Below, piece after piece: positions 1-6,621 of a DNA stretch of 6,621 nucleotides (positions are counted from its first letter, which is position 1; the number at the start of each line of letters is the position of its first letter). Source of the DNA: Gemmatimonadota bacterium (lineage in GTDB: Bacteria > Latescibacterota > UBA2968); NCBI GenBank assembly GCA_002714465.1, contig PAXL01000029.1, positions 1-6,621 of the forward strand, given 5' to 3'. The notes beneath the pieces were generated by a model, which had not been told where the DNA came from, searched no databases, and worked only from the letters and a program-made list of their open reading frames with translations. A program made the position numbers and the translations under genes.

Positions 1-1245
1 CGGGTTCTCCGGTGTCTGACGAAGACCCTGATCACCAAACGTCGTATCAAGATCCAGGCCCATCGGACCCACCTCGCCCGACGGTAATGCTACAGCATCG
101 GGACTCAAGCCGGGCCCACCCGGCTCGAGCGGCGTCAGAGCGGTCGCAGTCAGTGTGATATGGGTTTTTTGGGGAAGGTTTGTCTGTAATGTGATCTGGC
201 CGGAAAACGTCCCCGGATCCTCAGAAGAGAATGTAATGTCGATGGAGAGCATCTGGCCGGCCCCTATCGTGGCAGTCGAGACCGATGTCGTGAAGGGCCC
301 ATCGATGGTGATGGAGCTGACCTCGAGCGCGGCTGAGCCGGGATTGCTGATTGTGACAGATTGCGTTGAAGGCGAACCCACGTCGGTGTTGAAACTGATG
401 GTCGATGTGCTCAGGACAAGCGCTGGGATGGGAGTCTGGTTTGCGATGGCTGACGCAGACAGTTCGATCGTGACGGCCGTGTTAGTCGGGTCGTTGGTCG
501 TCAAAGATAGCTTGCCCGTGAACGAGCCTTCCGTCTGCGGGTCGAAGGAGACGATAAACGACATGTCACTGCCAGCGGGAATGGTTGCAGAAGTCGGGTT
601 TATTGAAAAAGGGGTCCCTAATGACGTGCCGGAGACGATTAGGTCTGAGCTGCCGATATTCCGGATGGTGAAGCCTTGCGTGGCTGACGTCCCCGCTTCG
701 ATCCCCGTCCAGGACAGAGACGTGGTCGAAGGGGAGGCGGCAGGCTGAGATTGACGGACCACCGCGCCCGAGAAGGCATCGATAAAGGGCAGCGAAGATC
801 CCGAGCCGGCGAATAAGATCAGCTCGAATGTGCCCTGCTCGCTGTTTTGGAAGGAGATGTCCGTCGTGAAGCGGCCGCCCTTGACGTCAGCGAAGAAGCG
901 TGTTGGTTCGCCACCGGTGTCCGGGTCGAAGCGGAACAGGATCTGGCCGTCGGAGAACAGGTCCACGATGCCGGATATTCTGAATTTGTGACCGGAGAAA
1001 AACTCCGTCTGAAGAGGCTCATCTAGCGTGATCCCGGGGAAGTAATTGACGGGCAGTAGCACTCGTTCGGATCCCGTGGACTCGACGGTGATGAAGGAGA
1101 ATCGGCTTATAAAGGGGAGGGACTGCCCCGCTTCACCCGTGAAGACGGCGACGTCGTATTCTCCGCTTTCCGCCGGTGTGAAGACGATTCCTTTTTCGAA
1201 GCTGCCCCCAGAGACGTCGAGGAAGTGGCGCAGGTTGTCACCGCC
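1..1245 (-). CDS. C-terminal continuation of the peptidase in the -1 frame (repeats 3-4, two ASH/Hydin-like domains; runs off the window)
   Basis: I translated this frame by hand. It has no stop between the nine-G tract and base 1. It resumes repeat 3 exactly where it was lost (GGDNLRHFLDVSGGSFEKG, matching GGDTVRIFSDVEEGRFDAT in repeat 2) and then gives a full repeat 4 (NYFPGITLDEPL...ILFRFDPDTGGEPTRFFADV). Two domains of about 95 residues follow, roughly at 735-440 and 432-139. They carry GFTIRNIGSSDLIVSG...FSINPTSATIPAG...ISFDP-like...SLTTNDP and SVTISNPGSAALEVSS...FSSEDPGTFSGQITLQTN. This is the pattern of ASH/Hydin/DUF1573-type Ig-like domains, common in large surface and secreted bacterial proteins. 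A Gly/Pro linker and LSPDAVALPSGEVG follow, then LDLDTTFGDQGLR at the edge, possibly the start of another domain. It has no start of its own, so it is part of the upstream gene and not a separate one. Confidence 0.75.
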
Positions 1246-2039
1246 CCCCCCCTCGGTTCGAATTGGAAGAGGATCTGGGTGACCGACCGATCCGAGACGG
1301 TGCCGGCGAGCGTGATGCCTTCTCCTGCGCGCAGGATTCCGGGAAGATCCTTGGTGAGGCTGACGCCGGAGAAGAAGGTCGACGGGATCGAGAAGACGCC
1401 TCCCAAGTCGAGCCACCGAAACGGTCCATAGTCGCCGGTGAACCCGAGAGTCGGGTCCGCAGCAAGACCGGCGAAAACTTTGATCCTGAAGGTGCCGCTC
1501 AGTGTCGGGTGGACAAAGAAGGTCGCGTCGAATCGTCCCTCCTCGACGTCTGAGAAGATTCTGACCGTGTCTCCCCCGTTGAGCGGGTCGAACCTAAAGA
1601 GCAAACGGTCGACGGTCGTAGGATCGGACACGAATCCGGATACCAGCACGTTCGAGCCAGCAGTCAGTTCGGTTGGCAGGGTAGCGTCTAGCGTGATTGC
1701 CGAGAAATAGTCCATTGGTAGCTCGACTGCACCGGTGCCGCGTGCGATGGTGACGCCCGGGAGTCGCCCGAAGAAGGGCAGTGATTGGTCCTGTACTCCG
1801 GCAAAGATACTGAGTGTGTATCGGCCTGCAGCCTCGTGTGGAAGTACGACCGGGAGGTCGAACCGCCCGGTCAGACCGTCGACGCTGTATCGGAGTGTGT
1901 CAGCCGCCGTGTCTTGGGGGTCGAAACGGAATAGGATCTCGGTCGTCGCTGGGTCCGCGATCGAGCCAGAGATTCTGACGTTCTCGCCCGTCGTGAAGTG
2001 CCCGGACAGCGAAGTGTCGAAGGTGATTCCTGTAAAGTA
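754..2039 (-). repeat. Four tandem domain repeats of about 98-112 residues in the peptidase
   Basis: Approximate units on the minus strand are 2039-1713, 1712-1377, 1376-1048 and 1047-754. Each opens with (D/N/F)(Y/F)F(S/T/P)G-like ITLD, has a 'SG.(V/I).D' strand, then L(F/L)(R/Q)F(D/E)P and a GD-T-R-(F/Y)-DV-GRF segment. Each closes with G(T/R)(F/Y)...(I/V)FAG followed by SLPF. The pattern suggests a beta-sandwich fold similar to pre-peptidase C-terminal or Ig-like domains, but I could not name the family. Unit 3 is complete only if the nine-G shift is corrected. Confidence 0.7.
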
Positions 2040-3491
2040 GTCGGTCTTGAGTGCGGCGTTGTGACGGAAGAGGGTTGGGATCGGGATCAGAAGGCCGCGG
2101 AACTGGCCGCTGGCATCCGTGTCGATCGAGATGGTCGATACTTCCGTGCCCATCAGGCGGATCGACGCGGCGGCGTAGGCTTTGGTGCTTCCGGTGACCG
2201 TTACAGCATCGGGCGAGAGCGCGTGATGATCAGGAACGGGAATGGATCGACCGCCGGTTGTCGGGTCGACAAAGAATGGATAGGCATAGTCGTACCTGCT
2301 GTTGAGGCCTGACCCTGCCAGGAACATCCGCGACAGATACATTTCGTAGACCTCCTCGAAGGTCTTTGCAGACACATTCTCCACGTTAGCGATGCCGGAA
2401 AGGTCGGTTTGGGTCAGCCTCCTGGGGACGTCGTCTCCGAAGGATTCCATCATCGATCGGGCAAAGGTGTAGGCTGTCCCTCTAACCCCGGAGTCGTGTG
2501 CCTTTTCCGCAAGGATCGAGTAGAGTCCCGGCGCCTCCGCATACGTTTTGACGTTTCCGGGGTTGCCTCCTTCGACGTGCTGACCCACGAGATCTTCCGC
2601 GATGTGCGACAAGGCCTCGTTTATCGGCGAAATCTCTGATGGACCATTCCGCAAGCGAACGTGTTGATTGTAGTTGACGAGGTGCTGGAACTCGTGTGCG
2701 AGCAGGGATTCGAAAAAACTGTCCTCGTGATCGAGACCGATATACATCATGTCCGCTTCGTTCCCGTCCCCTCCATCGAAAGTGGAGTAAAGGGATTTCG
2801 CACGGAAGAACCCGGCTACGCCGCCGATCTGGTCGACCAGCTCCGTATAGAGGAAGATGACTTTGCCGTTCCCGTCGACATCGGACATGCCGCCGAATGC
2901 TGATGTGATGATCGGGTAGGCGTGATCGCTGAAACGATCGATCTGCGCCTGGGCTTCGGCCGTCGTGATTAGACTTGTATTGTTGTCGACCCAAGCCTCC
3001 GCACGCGAGCTCGTGGCGACGAGTGTGGCGGACACGTTCTGTGTCCTCACGCTCCCGAAGGATTCGAACGTGAACGTGCGGGCAGATCCGACTTGGAAGG
3101 CGACTGCCTGCTTTCGCGCAGCGGGAAAGCCCGATAGCCTGAATCGTTTTGCCAGTTCCGCTTCCTCGCTCCTCAGGCGGGCCTTGACCGAGGTGCGCAC
3201 ACCTGACGCGTGTTGGAACAGACGGACAGAAGGTCGGGTGGCAAAGGCTGCGCCGACAGTGAAGTCGTACGTGCGCGAGGTGTCGGGTTCGTCTCTTAGA
3301 GCCGAATACAGGATCAGCTGGTAGTCGGAGGATGTGAAGTCGAGCGTGAGGGTGCCCGAACCCGAGGGGAGCGAGACTTGGGTCGGGACGCCGATTGTCT
3401 GCTGTGAAGCGGCTTGAGAGGTGATAAGCCAGAGGGCGGTCAGGATAAGGGTAGCCGAGGCGAACTTACGAGGGCAGAAGGTCGGTTTCAA
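1107..3491 (-). CDS. Secreted M30-like zinc metallopeptidase with tandem beta-sandwich-like repeats, frame as read (C-terminus shifted)
   Basis: This reads as 794 residues from a TTG start. Residues 1-27 are a signal peptide: basic N-region with K2, R8 and K9, hydrophobic core FASATLILTALWLI, likely cleavage after SQA27 or nearby. Residues about 160-400 form the peptidase domain. It carries SDVDGNGKV (203-211), a likely calcium or turn motif, then LLAHEFQHLVNYN with H266, E267 and H270 as the zinc and catalytic residues. NEALSHIAED follows, with E292 as the probable third zinc ligand. The HEFQH...NE(A/G)LS pattern is that of M30 (hyicolysin)-like peptidases. The protein should cut substrates outside the cytoplasm; the substrate is unknown. 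Repeats of about 110 residues follow (485-593, 594-705, 706 onward), each with an FRFDP-type strand. At residue 748-750 the reading enters a nine-G tract and loses repeat homology; the last 44 residues are Ser-rich frame noise. The true C-terminus probably continues in the -1 frame to base 1. Confidence 0.78.
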   Translation of the reverse strand: MKPTFCPRKFASATLILTALWLITSQAASQQTIGVPTQVSLPSGSGTLTLDFTSSDYQLILYSALRDEPDTSRTYDFTVGAAFATRPSVRLFQHASGVRTSVKARLRSEEAELAKRFRLSGFPAARKQAVAFQVGSARTFTFESFGSVRTQNVSATLVATSSRAEAWVDNNTSLITTAEAQAQIDRFSDHAYPIITSAFGGMSDVDGNGKVIFLYTELVDQIGGVAGFFRAKSLYSTFDGGDGNEADMMYIGLDHEDSFFESLLAHEFQHLVNYNQHVRLRNGPSEISPINEALSHIAEDLVGQHVEGGNPGNVKTYAEAPGLYSILAEKAHDSGVRGTAYTFARSMMESFGDDVPRRLTQTDLSGIANVENVSAKTFEEVYEMYLSRMFLAGSGLNSRYDYAYPFFVDPTTGGRSIPVPDHHALSPDAVTVTGSTKAYAAASIRLMGTEVSTISIDTDASGQFRGLLIPIPTLFRHNAALKTDYFTGITFDTSLSGHFTTGENVRISGSIADPATTEILFRFDPQDTAADTLRYSVDGLTGRFDLPVVLPHEAAGRYTLSIFAGVQDQSLPFFGRLPGVTIARGTGAVELPMDYFSAITLDATLPTELTAGSNVLVSGFVSDPTTVDRLLFRFDPLNGGDTVRIFSDVEEGRFDATFFVHPTLSGTFRIKVFAGLAADPTLGFTGDYGPFRWLDLGGVFSIPSTFFSGVSLTKDLPGILRAGEGITLAGTVSDRSVTQILFQFEPRGGAVTTCATSSTSLGAASKKESSSHRRKAENTTSPSSRVKRGSPSPL
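1244..1252 (-). repeat. Nine-G homopolymer at the point of frame change
   Basis: The plus strand shows nine consecutive C, so the mRNA has nine G read as AGG GGG GGG GCG. Ten G, or a -1 slip on G-GGG-GGG, would restore the frame of the downstream repeat (AGG GGG GGG GGC GGT GAC). The tract sits in the loop after the FQFEP strand of repeat 3. It may be an assembly or read error, a phase-variable tract, or a slippage site; the sequence alone does not decide. Confidence 0.8.
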
Positions 3492-3498
3492 ACCTAAG

Positions 3499-3503
3499 TC
3501 CTT
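3499..3503 (-). promoter_or_regulatory. Ribosome binding site supporting the TTG start of the peptidase gene
   Basis: AAGGA on the minus strand sits 7 bases before TTG 3491. The next in-frame Met codon is about 200 codons downstream and would remove the signal peptide, so the TTG start is well supported. The site lies six bases beyond the T-run of the terminator-like hairpin. Confidence 0.6.
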
Positions 3504-3509
3504 AATTTT

Positions 3510-3529
3510 AAAAAAAGGCCACCAGGCCT
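3510..3529 (-). terminator. Rho-independent terminator-like hairpin after the WYL-protein gene
   Basis: The minus strand reads AGGCC, loop TGGT, GGCCT, and then continues as a run of T (seven T including the last stem base). The stem is 5 bp, four of them G-C. It is 124 bases past the TAG at 3654 and would end that transcript. It is also only 18 bases before the start codon of the peptidase gene, so it may instead act as an attenuator in that gene's leader. The stem is short, hence moderate confidence. Confidence 0.55.
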
Positions 3530-3653
3530 ACCGAGCCCTCCCAGACGTCGCTGACGGCCAGTGATCCGGGTCTTGCGTTAGTCGGGGCGAACCGCCACCA
3601 CAAGGTCGGTAGCAATAGTGCGTGGGTGATGTATACAGTGCAAAGCTGCCTGT

Positions 3654-6218
3654 CTAGAAGACCTCGTCCGTCAGGTCTGCCTGAACGATCCGGTCGACAC
3701 GGAAGACACGGTCTCCTTTCCGGCTTCGGCAGTAGGCGTAAAGCATTTGATCGTCTTCAGATGTGGGTTCAACGATCCGCTCTTGGTGGTTCCGGTCGCC
3801 ATACCCCAGTCGGACGAGCACGCGGTTCTCGATCGCGTAGTCGATGAGCGATCGGATGTCTTTCTCATCGGATGCCGGGCTGGTTCCCTGAAAGGCGTTT
3901 CGGACGGCTCGACCGTCCGACTCGCGGATCTGGTTGATGGCCGCTTGGTAGGCTTCGTCATACTTCGGACGGGCTTTCTCGAGCGGCTCCGAGGGCGACC
4001 GCCGCAGGCTGCGTTTGAGCTGACGAAGGAGTGTCGTCGGTCCCGATTCCCCGTTGCCATAGTCGCTAAGGAAGGCGGCACCGGACTCTAGGAAGGCGAC
4101 GATCTTCGACAGATCGGAGGCGCGAAAGTTTAGCTGGACCACGCCGTCGTCTGTTGCCTCGCCATGTGTCTCGAGCGCAGGCATATAACCGAGCTTGCTG
4201 AGCGTGTTGGCCACGGCATCGGGCTTGACGGTCGCCGAGATGGCCGCCGTCTTGTCGCTGAGGCGCTCGTCAACAAGCTCTGCAACCTGTTTCTGGGCGA
4301 GAAGCTCGTCGAGGAGGTTAGGGTCGTCGACCTCCATATATCCAGCGGCCTGCTTGATCTTGACTTCTCCGTGCTTGTCTTCACACTCGGAGATCAGTGA
4401 CTTGACCATGTCTGGTACTCCTGTGGCACTGCGGCTTTCGAGAAACTTTCGAATGGTTCGTGCGGAACTAGATCGGTTGAACGCATCCAGGAAGGCTTCT
4501 TTTCGTATCAGAAAGTGGCTGACGACATCGATCGATTCGAGGTCGCTCAATCCACAGAGTCGTATGTAGTCTACCGGGGGCAGCTCGGGCGGCGCGAGGA
4601 TTTCGAGGTTCGGCTGAATGATGAAGGTCGCGTCCGAGTCGAATGGGATCGCGAATTCCGGAGCCGGGGCGTTCTTCGAGTCGATGATGTGCGCGCCCAC
4701 CGGCGTAAGTCTGAAACAGGCACCCTCGACGGTGTGCAGTGGACGGTTGAAGGAGCCCGGGTTGCCGATCTCGACAAGGCCAATCCACGCGAGCGTCGAG
4801 GATAGTATTCGGCGCAGAATCTCGTCCGCAGTGGTGCCGCGGGAAGCGAGGGCGCGACCGGATGCGGGGCCCTCAGCGAGCTCCCGAAAGGGGGGCGAGA
4901 TCCGGTGCAACATCTTGTAGAACTGCGGGTAGGCGACCCAATGGTTCATCGGACACTTGCCAAGCGCGAGAAGGACTTCCTTCCGCAGCGTGAGCATTTC
5001 GTCGGTCCGTGTCTTTTTCGGTGAGGCGGTCGTCCGGTCGGCTGCCCATTCGTTCCAGCGATCGGTGGTCTTCCAGAAGTCGAGGAGCGCGTTTGTGAGT
5101 TTCGCGCGGTCTTCAAGCAGCCTGACCTTGCGGAAATTCACGGTCCAGCGGTTGGCCACGTTTTTGACGAGACCGGCGTGCTCGGCGAAGAGCATTAGGA
5201 AGTCGGAGTATCCGGGATCCACGTCAGCTTTGAAGAATCGGCCCGCCTCTTTGAGTTCCCCCTTGGGCATGCCACCGTGCTTGAGCGTGCGGGGTCGACG
5301 TCGTTCGATCAGTCCGAGAAGCGTGGTCAGATCCTGCGGTACGAGTAGGCCGGGGGAGACGATGTCTTCCGGCATCTCGACAATTTCGGCGAGGCCCTGT
5401 TCCGGTGTGCCCTCGAGGTTGCCGCCCTGCTTCTTGGCCATATGGCCAAGCGATTCCCGAAGATCCTGAGCCAGACGGATTTCGTCTTCATCACCGAGGC
5501 GGCTCTTGGCAGGTCGGATAAAGAGGGGGGTCTTCCAGATCATCTCGTCGAGCGATCTGAGTGCACCCTCGGTCAACGCCTCGCGGATCTCGCGGACGGT
5601 CTGGATGTCGTGGGATAGACAGTGGTCAAGCAGGATTCGCTGGTCATCAGGAAGCGAACCGATATAGTCCTTCAGGCTATCCGCATCTGTCAGCACTTCG
5701 CGAATAGCTTCTATCAGATACGGTTTCTTGGCCGGGAGAGGCGAGACGCCGAGGTTCTCTGCGAATGTCCGGAGCTGGCTGAGCGCGAAAGTCGACATAA
5801 TCGCCCGGAGCCTGTCGGTGGTGTTCGCATCGGGGATGGACTTGAGGATTGTCTCCGGGATCCCGACTAGAGGATCGTCCTTGCTGAGCGACTCGTTGTC
5901 GCTGAAGACAAGACCCGCGACGGTGAGGGCTTTAAGGATGTCGTCGAAGCGGTGGTGGAAGCCGCTTCCCAGCTCGTGGACTGCGATGCTGTAAGGCAGC
6001 TCGCCTCCTTCCATCGCGAGCTTTCGGACGAGTGTTCTGCCCTCTTTGTCAAGGTCGCGCAGACGCTCCTCGATGACGGTCGAGGAGGCGAGACGCCTAC
6101 ACAGCAGGTCCATCAATGCCGGACGGTTGAGAGCGGCGGCCTCGTCACCCGCGACGTTCTGGGCGAGTAGTTTGAGGGCCCCGATCTGCTGAAGGGAGAG
6201 TGCCGCGCGCAGTTTCAT
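3654..6218 (-). CDS. Helicase-associated (XPB/Ssl2 N-terminal-like) protein with C-terminal WYL-like domain
   Basis: This encodes 854 residues from ATG 6218, a predicted soluble cytoplasmic protein with no signal peptide or membrane segment. Residues about 1-520 are mostly helical with winged-helix-like stretches (start MKLRAALSLQQIGALKLLAQ). Residues about 528-690 resemble the helicase-associated domain found in XPB/Ssl2-like proteins (Helicase_C_3 type): FIIQPNLEILAPPELPP, then a Leu-rich helix with FLIRKEAFLDAF, then ATVKPDAVANTLSKLGYMP. Residues about 785-850 resemble a WYL domain, with LIDYAIENRVLVRLGYG and LYAYCRSRKGDRVFRVDRI; the name-giving W-Y-L triad is not intact. WYL domains often sense ligands or nucleic acid in regulators and DNA-damage or defence proteins. 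No Walker A or DEAD/DEAH motif was seen, so this is not itself a helicase. Family members often sit beside an XPB-type helicase gene, but none is in this window. The longer reading from GTG 6299 adds 27 polar residues and lacks a well-spaced ribosome site. The specific role is unknown. Confidence 0.78.
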   Translation of the reverse strand: MKLRAALSLQQIGALKLLAQNVAGDEAAALNRPALMDLLCRRLASSTVIEERLRDLDKEGRTLVRKLAMEGGELPYSIAVHELGSGFHHRFDDILKALTVAGLVFSDNESLSKDDPLVGIPETILKSIPDANTTDRLRAIMSTFALSQLRTFAENLGVSPLPAKKPYLIEAIREVLTDADSLKDYIGSLPDDQRILLDHCLSHDIQTVREIREALTEGALRSLDEMIWKTPLFIRPAKSRLGDEDEIRLAQDLRESLGHMAKKQGGNLEGTPEQGLAEIVEMPEDIVSPGLLVPQDLTTLLGLIERRRPRTLKHGGMPKGELKEAGRFFKADVDPGYSDFLMLFAEHAGLVKNVANRWTVNFRKVRLLEDRAKLTNALLDFWKTTDRWNEWAADRTTASPKKTRTDEMLTLRKEVLLALGKCPMNHWVAYPQFYKMLHRISPPFRELAEGPASGRALASRGTTADEILRRILSSTLAWIGLVEIGNPGSFNRPLHTVEGACFRLTPVGAHIIDSKNAPAPEFAIPFDSDATFIIQPNLEILAPPELPPVDYIRLCGLSDLESIDVVSHFLIRKEAFLDAFNRSSSARTIRKFLESRSATGVPDMVKSLISECEDKHGEVKIKQAAGYMEVDDPNLLDELLAQKQVAELVDERLSDKTAAISATVKPDAVANTLSKLGYMPALETHGEATDDGVVQLNFRASDLSKIVAFLESGAAFLSDYGNGESGPTTLLRQLKRSLRRSPSEPLEKARPKYDEAYQAAINQIRESDGRAVRNAFQGTSPASDEKDIRSLIDYAIENRVLVRLGYGDRNHQERIVEPTSEDDQMLYAYCRSRKGDRVFRVDRIVQADLTDEVF

Positions 6219-6225
6219 CGCGTGG

Positions 6226-6229
6226 CCTC
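6226..6229 (-). promoter_or_regulatory. Ribosome binding site choosing ATG 6218 for the WYL-protein gene
   Basis: GAGG on the minus strand lies 7 bases before ATG 6218, within AAAGCGAGGCCACGCG. The alternative in-frame GTG at 6299 has only an AAGG directly abutting it, which is too close. The sequence encoded between the two starts (many Ser, Pro, Glu, Arg and Asp) does not look like part of a folded domain. This favours ATG 6218. Confidence 0.5.
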
Positions 6230-6274
6230 GCTTTCTGTCGCGTTCGAGTGTCCCGGGAGAGTCACGCTGCTCAG

Positions 6275-6295
6275 GTTCCGATGGTGAGTCGGAAC
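6275..6295. repeat. Perfect 7-bp inverted repeat with 7-base loop between fliL and the WYL-protein gene
   Basis: The plus strand reads GTTCCGA, TGGTGAG, TCGGAAC; the arms are exact reverse complements. No T-run follows on either strand, so it does not look like an intrinsic terminator. It lies 57 bases before ATG 6218 and could be a leader hairpin or a protein-binding dyad. On the minus strand a second small hairpin, GCGCCC-TCAA-GGGTGC (6311-6296, with one G-U pair), directly precedes it and shares base positions with its edge only. Confidence 0.4.
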
Positions 6296-6346
6296 GCACC
6301 CTTGAGGGCGCACCGGGTCAGATACGGTTGGGTCTTCTGTCAAGAG

Positions 6347-6621
6347 CTACTGAATGATGAATTCGCTGAAGTAAACCTGGAGGACTTCACCACGGTAGAG
6401 CATTTTGTTCACGGCGAAACGGATCTCGTCTTTAATAAACTCTCGATCCTCCGGATTGTCGAGCTGCTCGACCGGTTTAGCCGTCAGGATCCGGATGACC
6501 GCGTCACGAAGCTTTGGTTGCTGGGCATCCAGCTGTGCGTATGCACTCGCTGGCGACACGCCGAGGCTGATGTGTGTCTTGATGAATCTGAGCCCCATAT
6601 CCGTTGCTGCGTCGGCCGGGT
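6347..6621 (-). CDS. fliL: Flagellar basal body-associated protein FliL, C-terminal part (5' end outside window)
   Basis: The 91 visible residues end in VYFSEFIIQ and a TAG stop. Family knowledge: FliL is a single-pass inner-membrane protein whose periplasmic domain surrounds or contacts the flagellar stator and supports motor torque. The family's C-terminus has a conserved pattern of a 'RFIKTHISL' beta strand, a 'LRDAVIRILTAKPVEQL' helix, an 'EFIKDEIRFAVNKML' helix and a final 'VYFSEFIIQ' strand. All four elements are present in that order. The frame stays open past the internal ATG at 6598 to the window edge (codons for PADAATD precede it), so this ATG is probably not the start and the membrane anchor lies outside. 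In many bacteria fliL is followed by fliM and fliN; here a non-flagellar gene follows after 128 bases, so fliL may end its operon. Identification is from motif pattern only, without an alignment. Confidence 0.85.
   Translation of the reverse strand, partial: PADAATDMGLRFIKTHISLGVSPASAYAQLDAQQPKLRDAVIRILTAKPVEQLDNPEDREFIKDEIRFAVNKMLYRGEVLQVYFSEFIIQ

Noticed and set aside
155..748. A 197-codon open frame on the plus strand
   Set aside because: It lies opposite the ASH-like domains of the peptidase continuation. Its protein shows no recognisable domain, and it is explained as an antisense shadow of a high-GC coding region.
2482..2994. A 170-codon minus-strand frame inside the peptidase region
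   Set aside because: It is Arg/Pro/Ser-rich out-of-frame translation overlapping the HEFQH region, where the main frame has clear catalytic motifs.
3613..3643. A possible promoter (TTGCAC, 18-base gap, ACTATT) on the minus strand before the peptidase gene
   Set aside because: Each hexamer matches the sigma-70 consensus at only about three of six positions, which is expected by chance in a gap of this size.
4957..5469. A 170-codon plus-strand frame inside the WYL-protein gene
   Set aside because: It is Ser/Arg-rich and antisense to a well-supported coding frame, with no domain pattern.
6219..6299. GTG 6299 as the start of the WYL-protein gene
   Set aside because: The only purine-rich site abuts the GTG, while ATG 6218 has GAGG at 7 bases. 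The 27 extra residues are low-complexity polar sequence. It is not fully excluded.
6338..6343. A perfect TTGACA on the minus strand just after the fliL stop
   Set aside because: No acceptable -10 hexamer lies 16-18 bases downstream; the nearest TATCTG is at a 13-base gap.

Overview
This window looks like a piece of a bacterial chromosome. GC content appears moderately high by eye (mid-50s percent; not computed). It is densely coding, and every supported gene lies on the minus strand, so transcription runs from right to left. The end of a fliL gene shows that the host, or a close ancestor, builds flagella. The lineage cannot be fixed from this sequence. The mix of a large modular secreted peptidase and a helicase-associated/WYL protein is of a kind found in environmental genomes, but that is an impression, not an assignment.

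Layout from right to left. (1) 6621-6347 is the C-terminal part of FliL, cut by the window edge. (2) 6346-6219 is a 128-base gap with two hairpin-forming inverted repeats and no T-tract. (3) 6218-3654 encodes an 854-residue cytoplasmic protein with an XPB/Ssl2-type helicase-associated domain and a C-terminal WYL-like domain, but no helicase motor. (4) 3653-3492 is a 162-base gap that ends in a terminator-like hairpin just before the next ribosome binding site. (5) 3491 down to the left edge holds one very large secreted protein gene, starting at TTG. It encodes a signal peptide, an M30-like zinc metallopeptidase (HEFQH plus NEALS), four tandem ~100-110-residue beta-sandwich-like repeats with an FRFDP signature, and two ASH/Hydin-like (DUF1573-type) domains. 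It then leaves the window.

The most striking feature is a run of nine G (minus strand) at 1252-1244, inside the third repeat. Read literally, the gene leaves its frame there and stops at 1107 after 44 unrelated, Ser-rich residues. In the -1 frame, which is open all the way to base 1, the third repeat resumes at the homologous position, and a fourth repeat and two more domains follow. The gene is therefore interrupted by an apparent single-base deletion, or needs a -1 shift. A sequencing or assembly error, a phase-variable tract, and slippage by ribosome or polymerase all fit.

No mobile element, CRISPR array or RNA gene was seen. The three genes do not form an obvious single pathway. The nearest thing to a new system is the modular metallopeptidase with its homopolymer switch and hairpin-containing leader.
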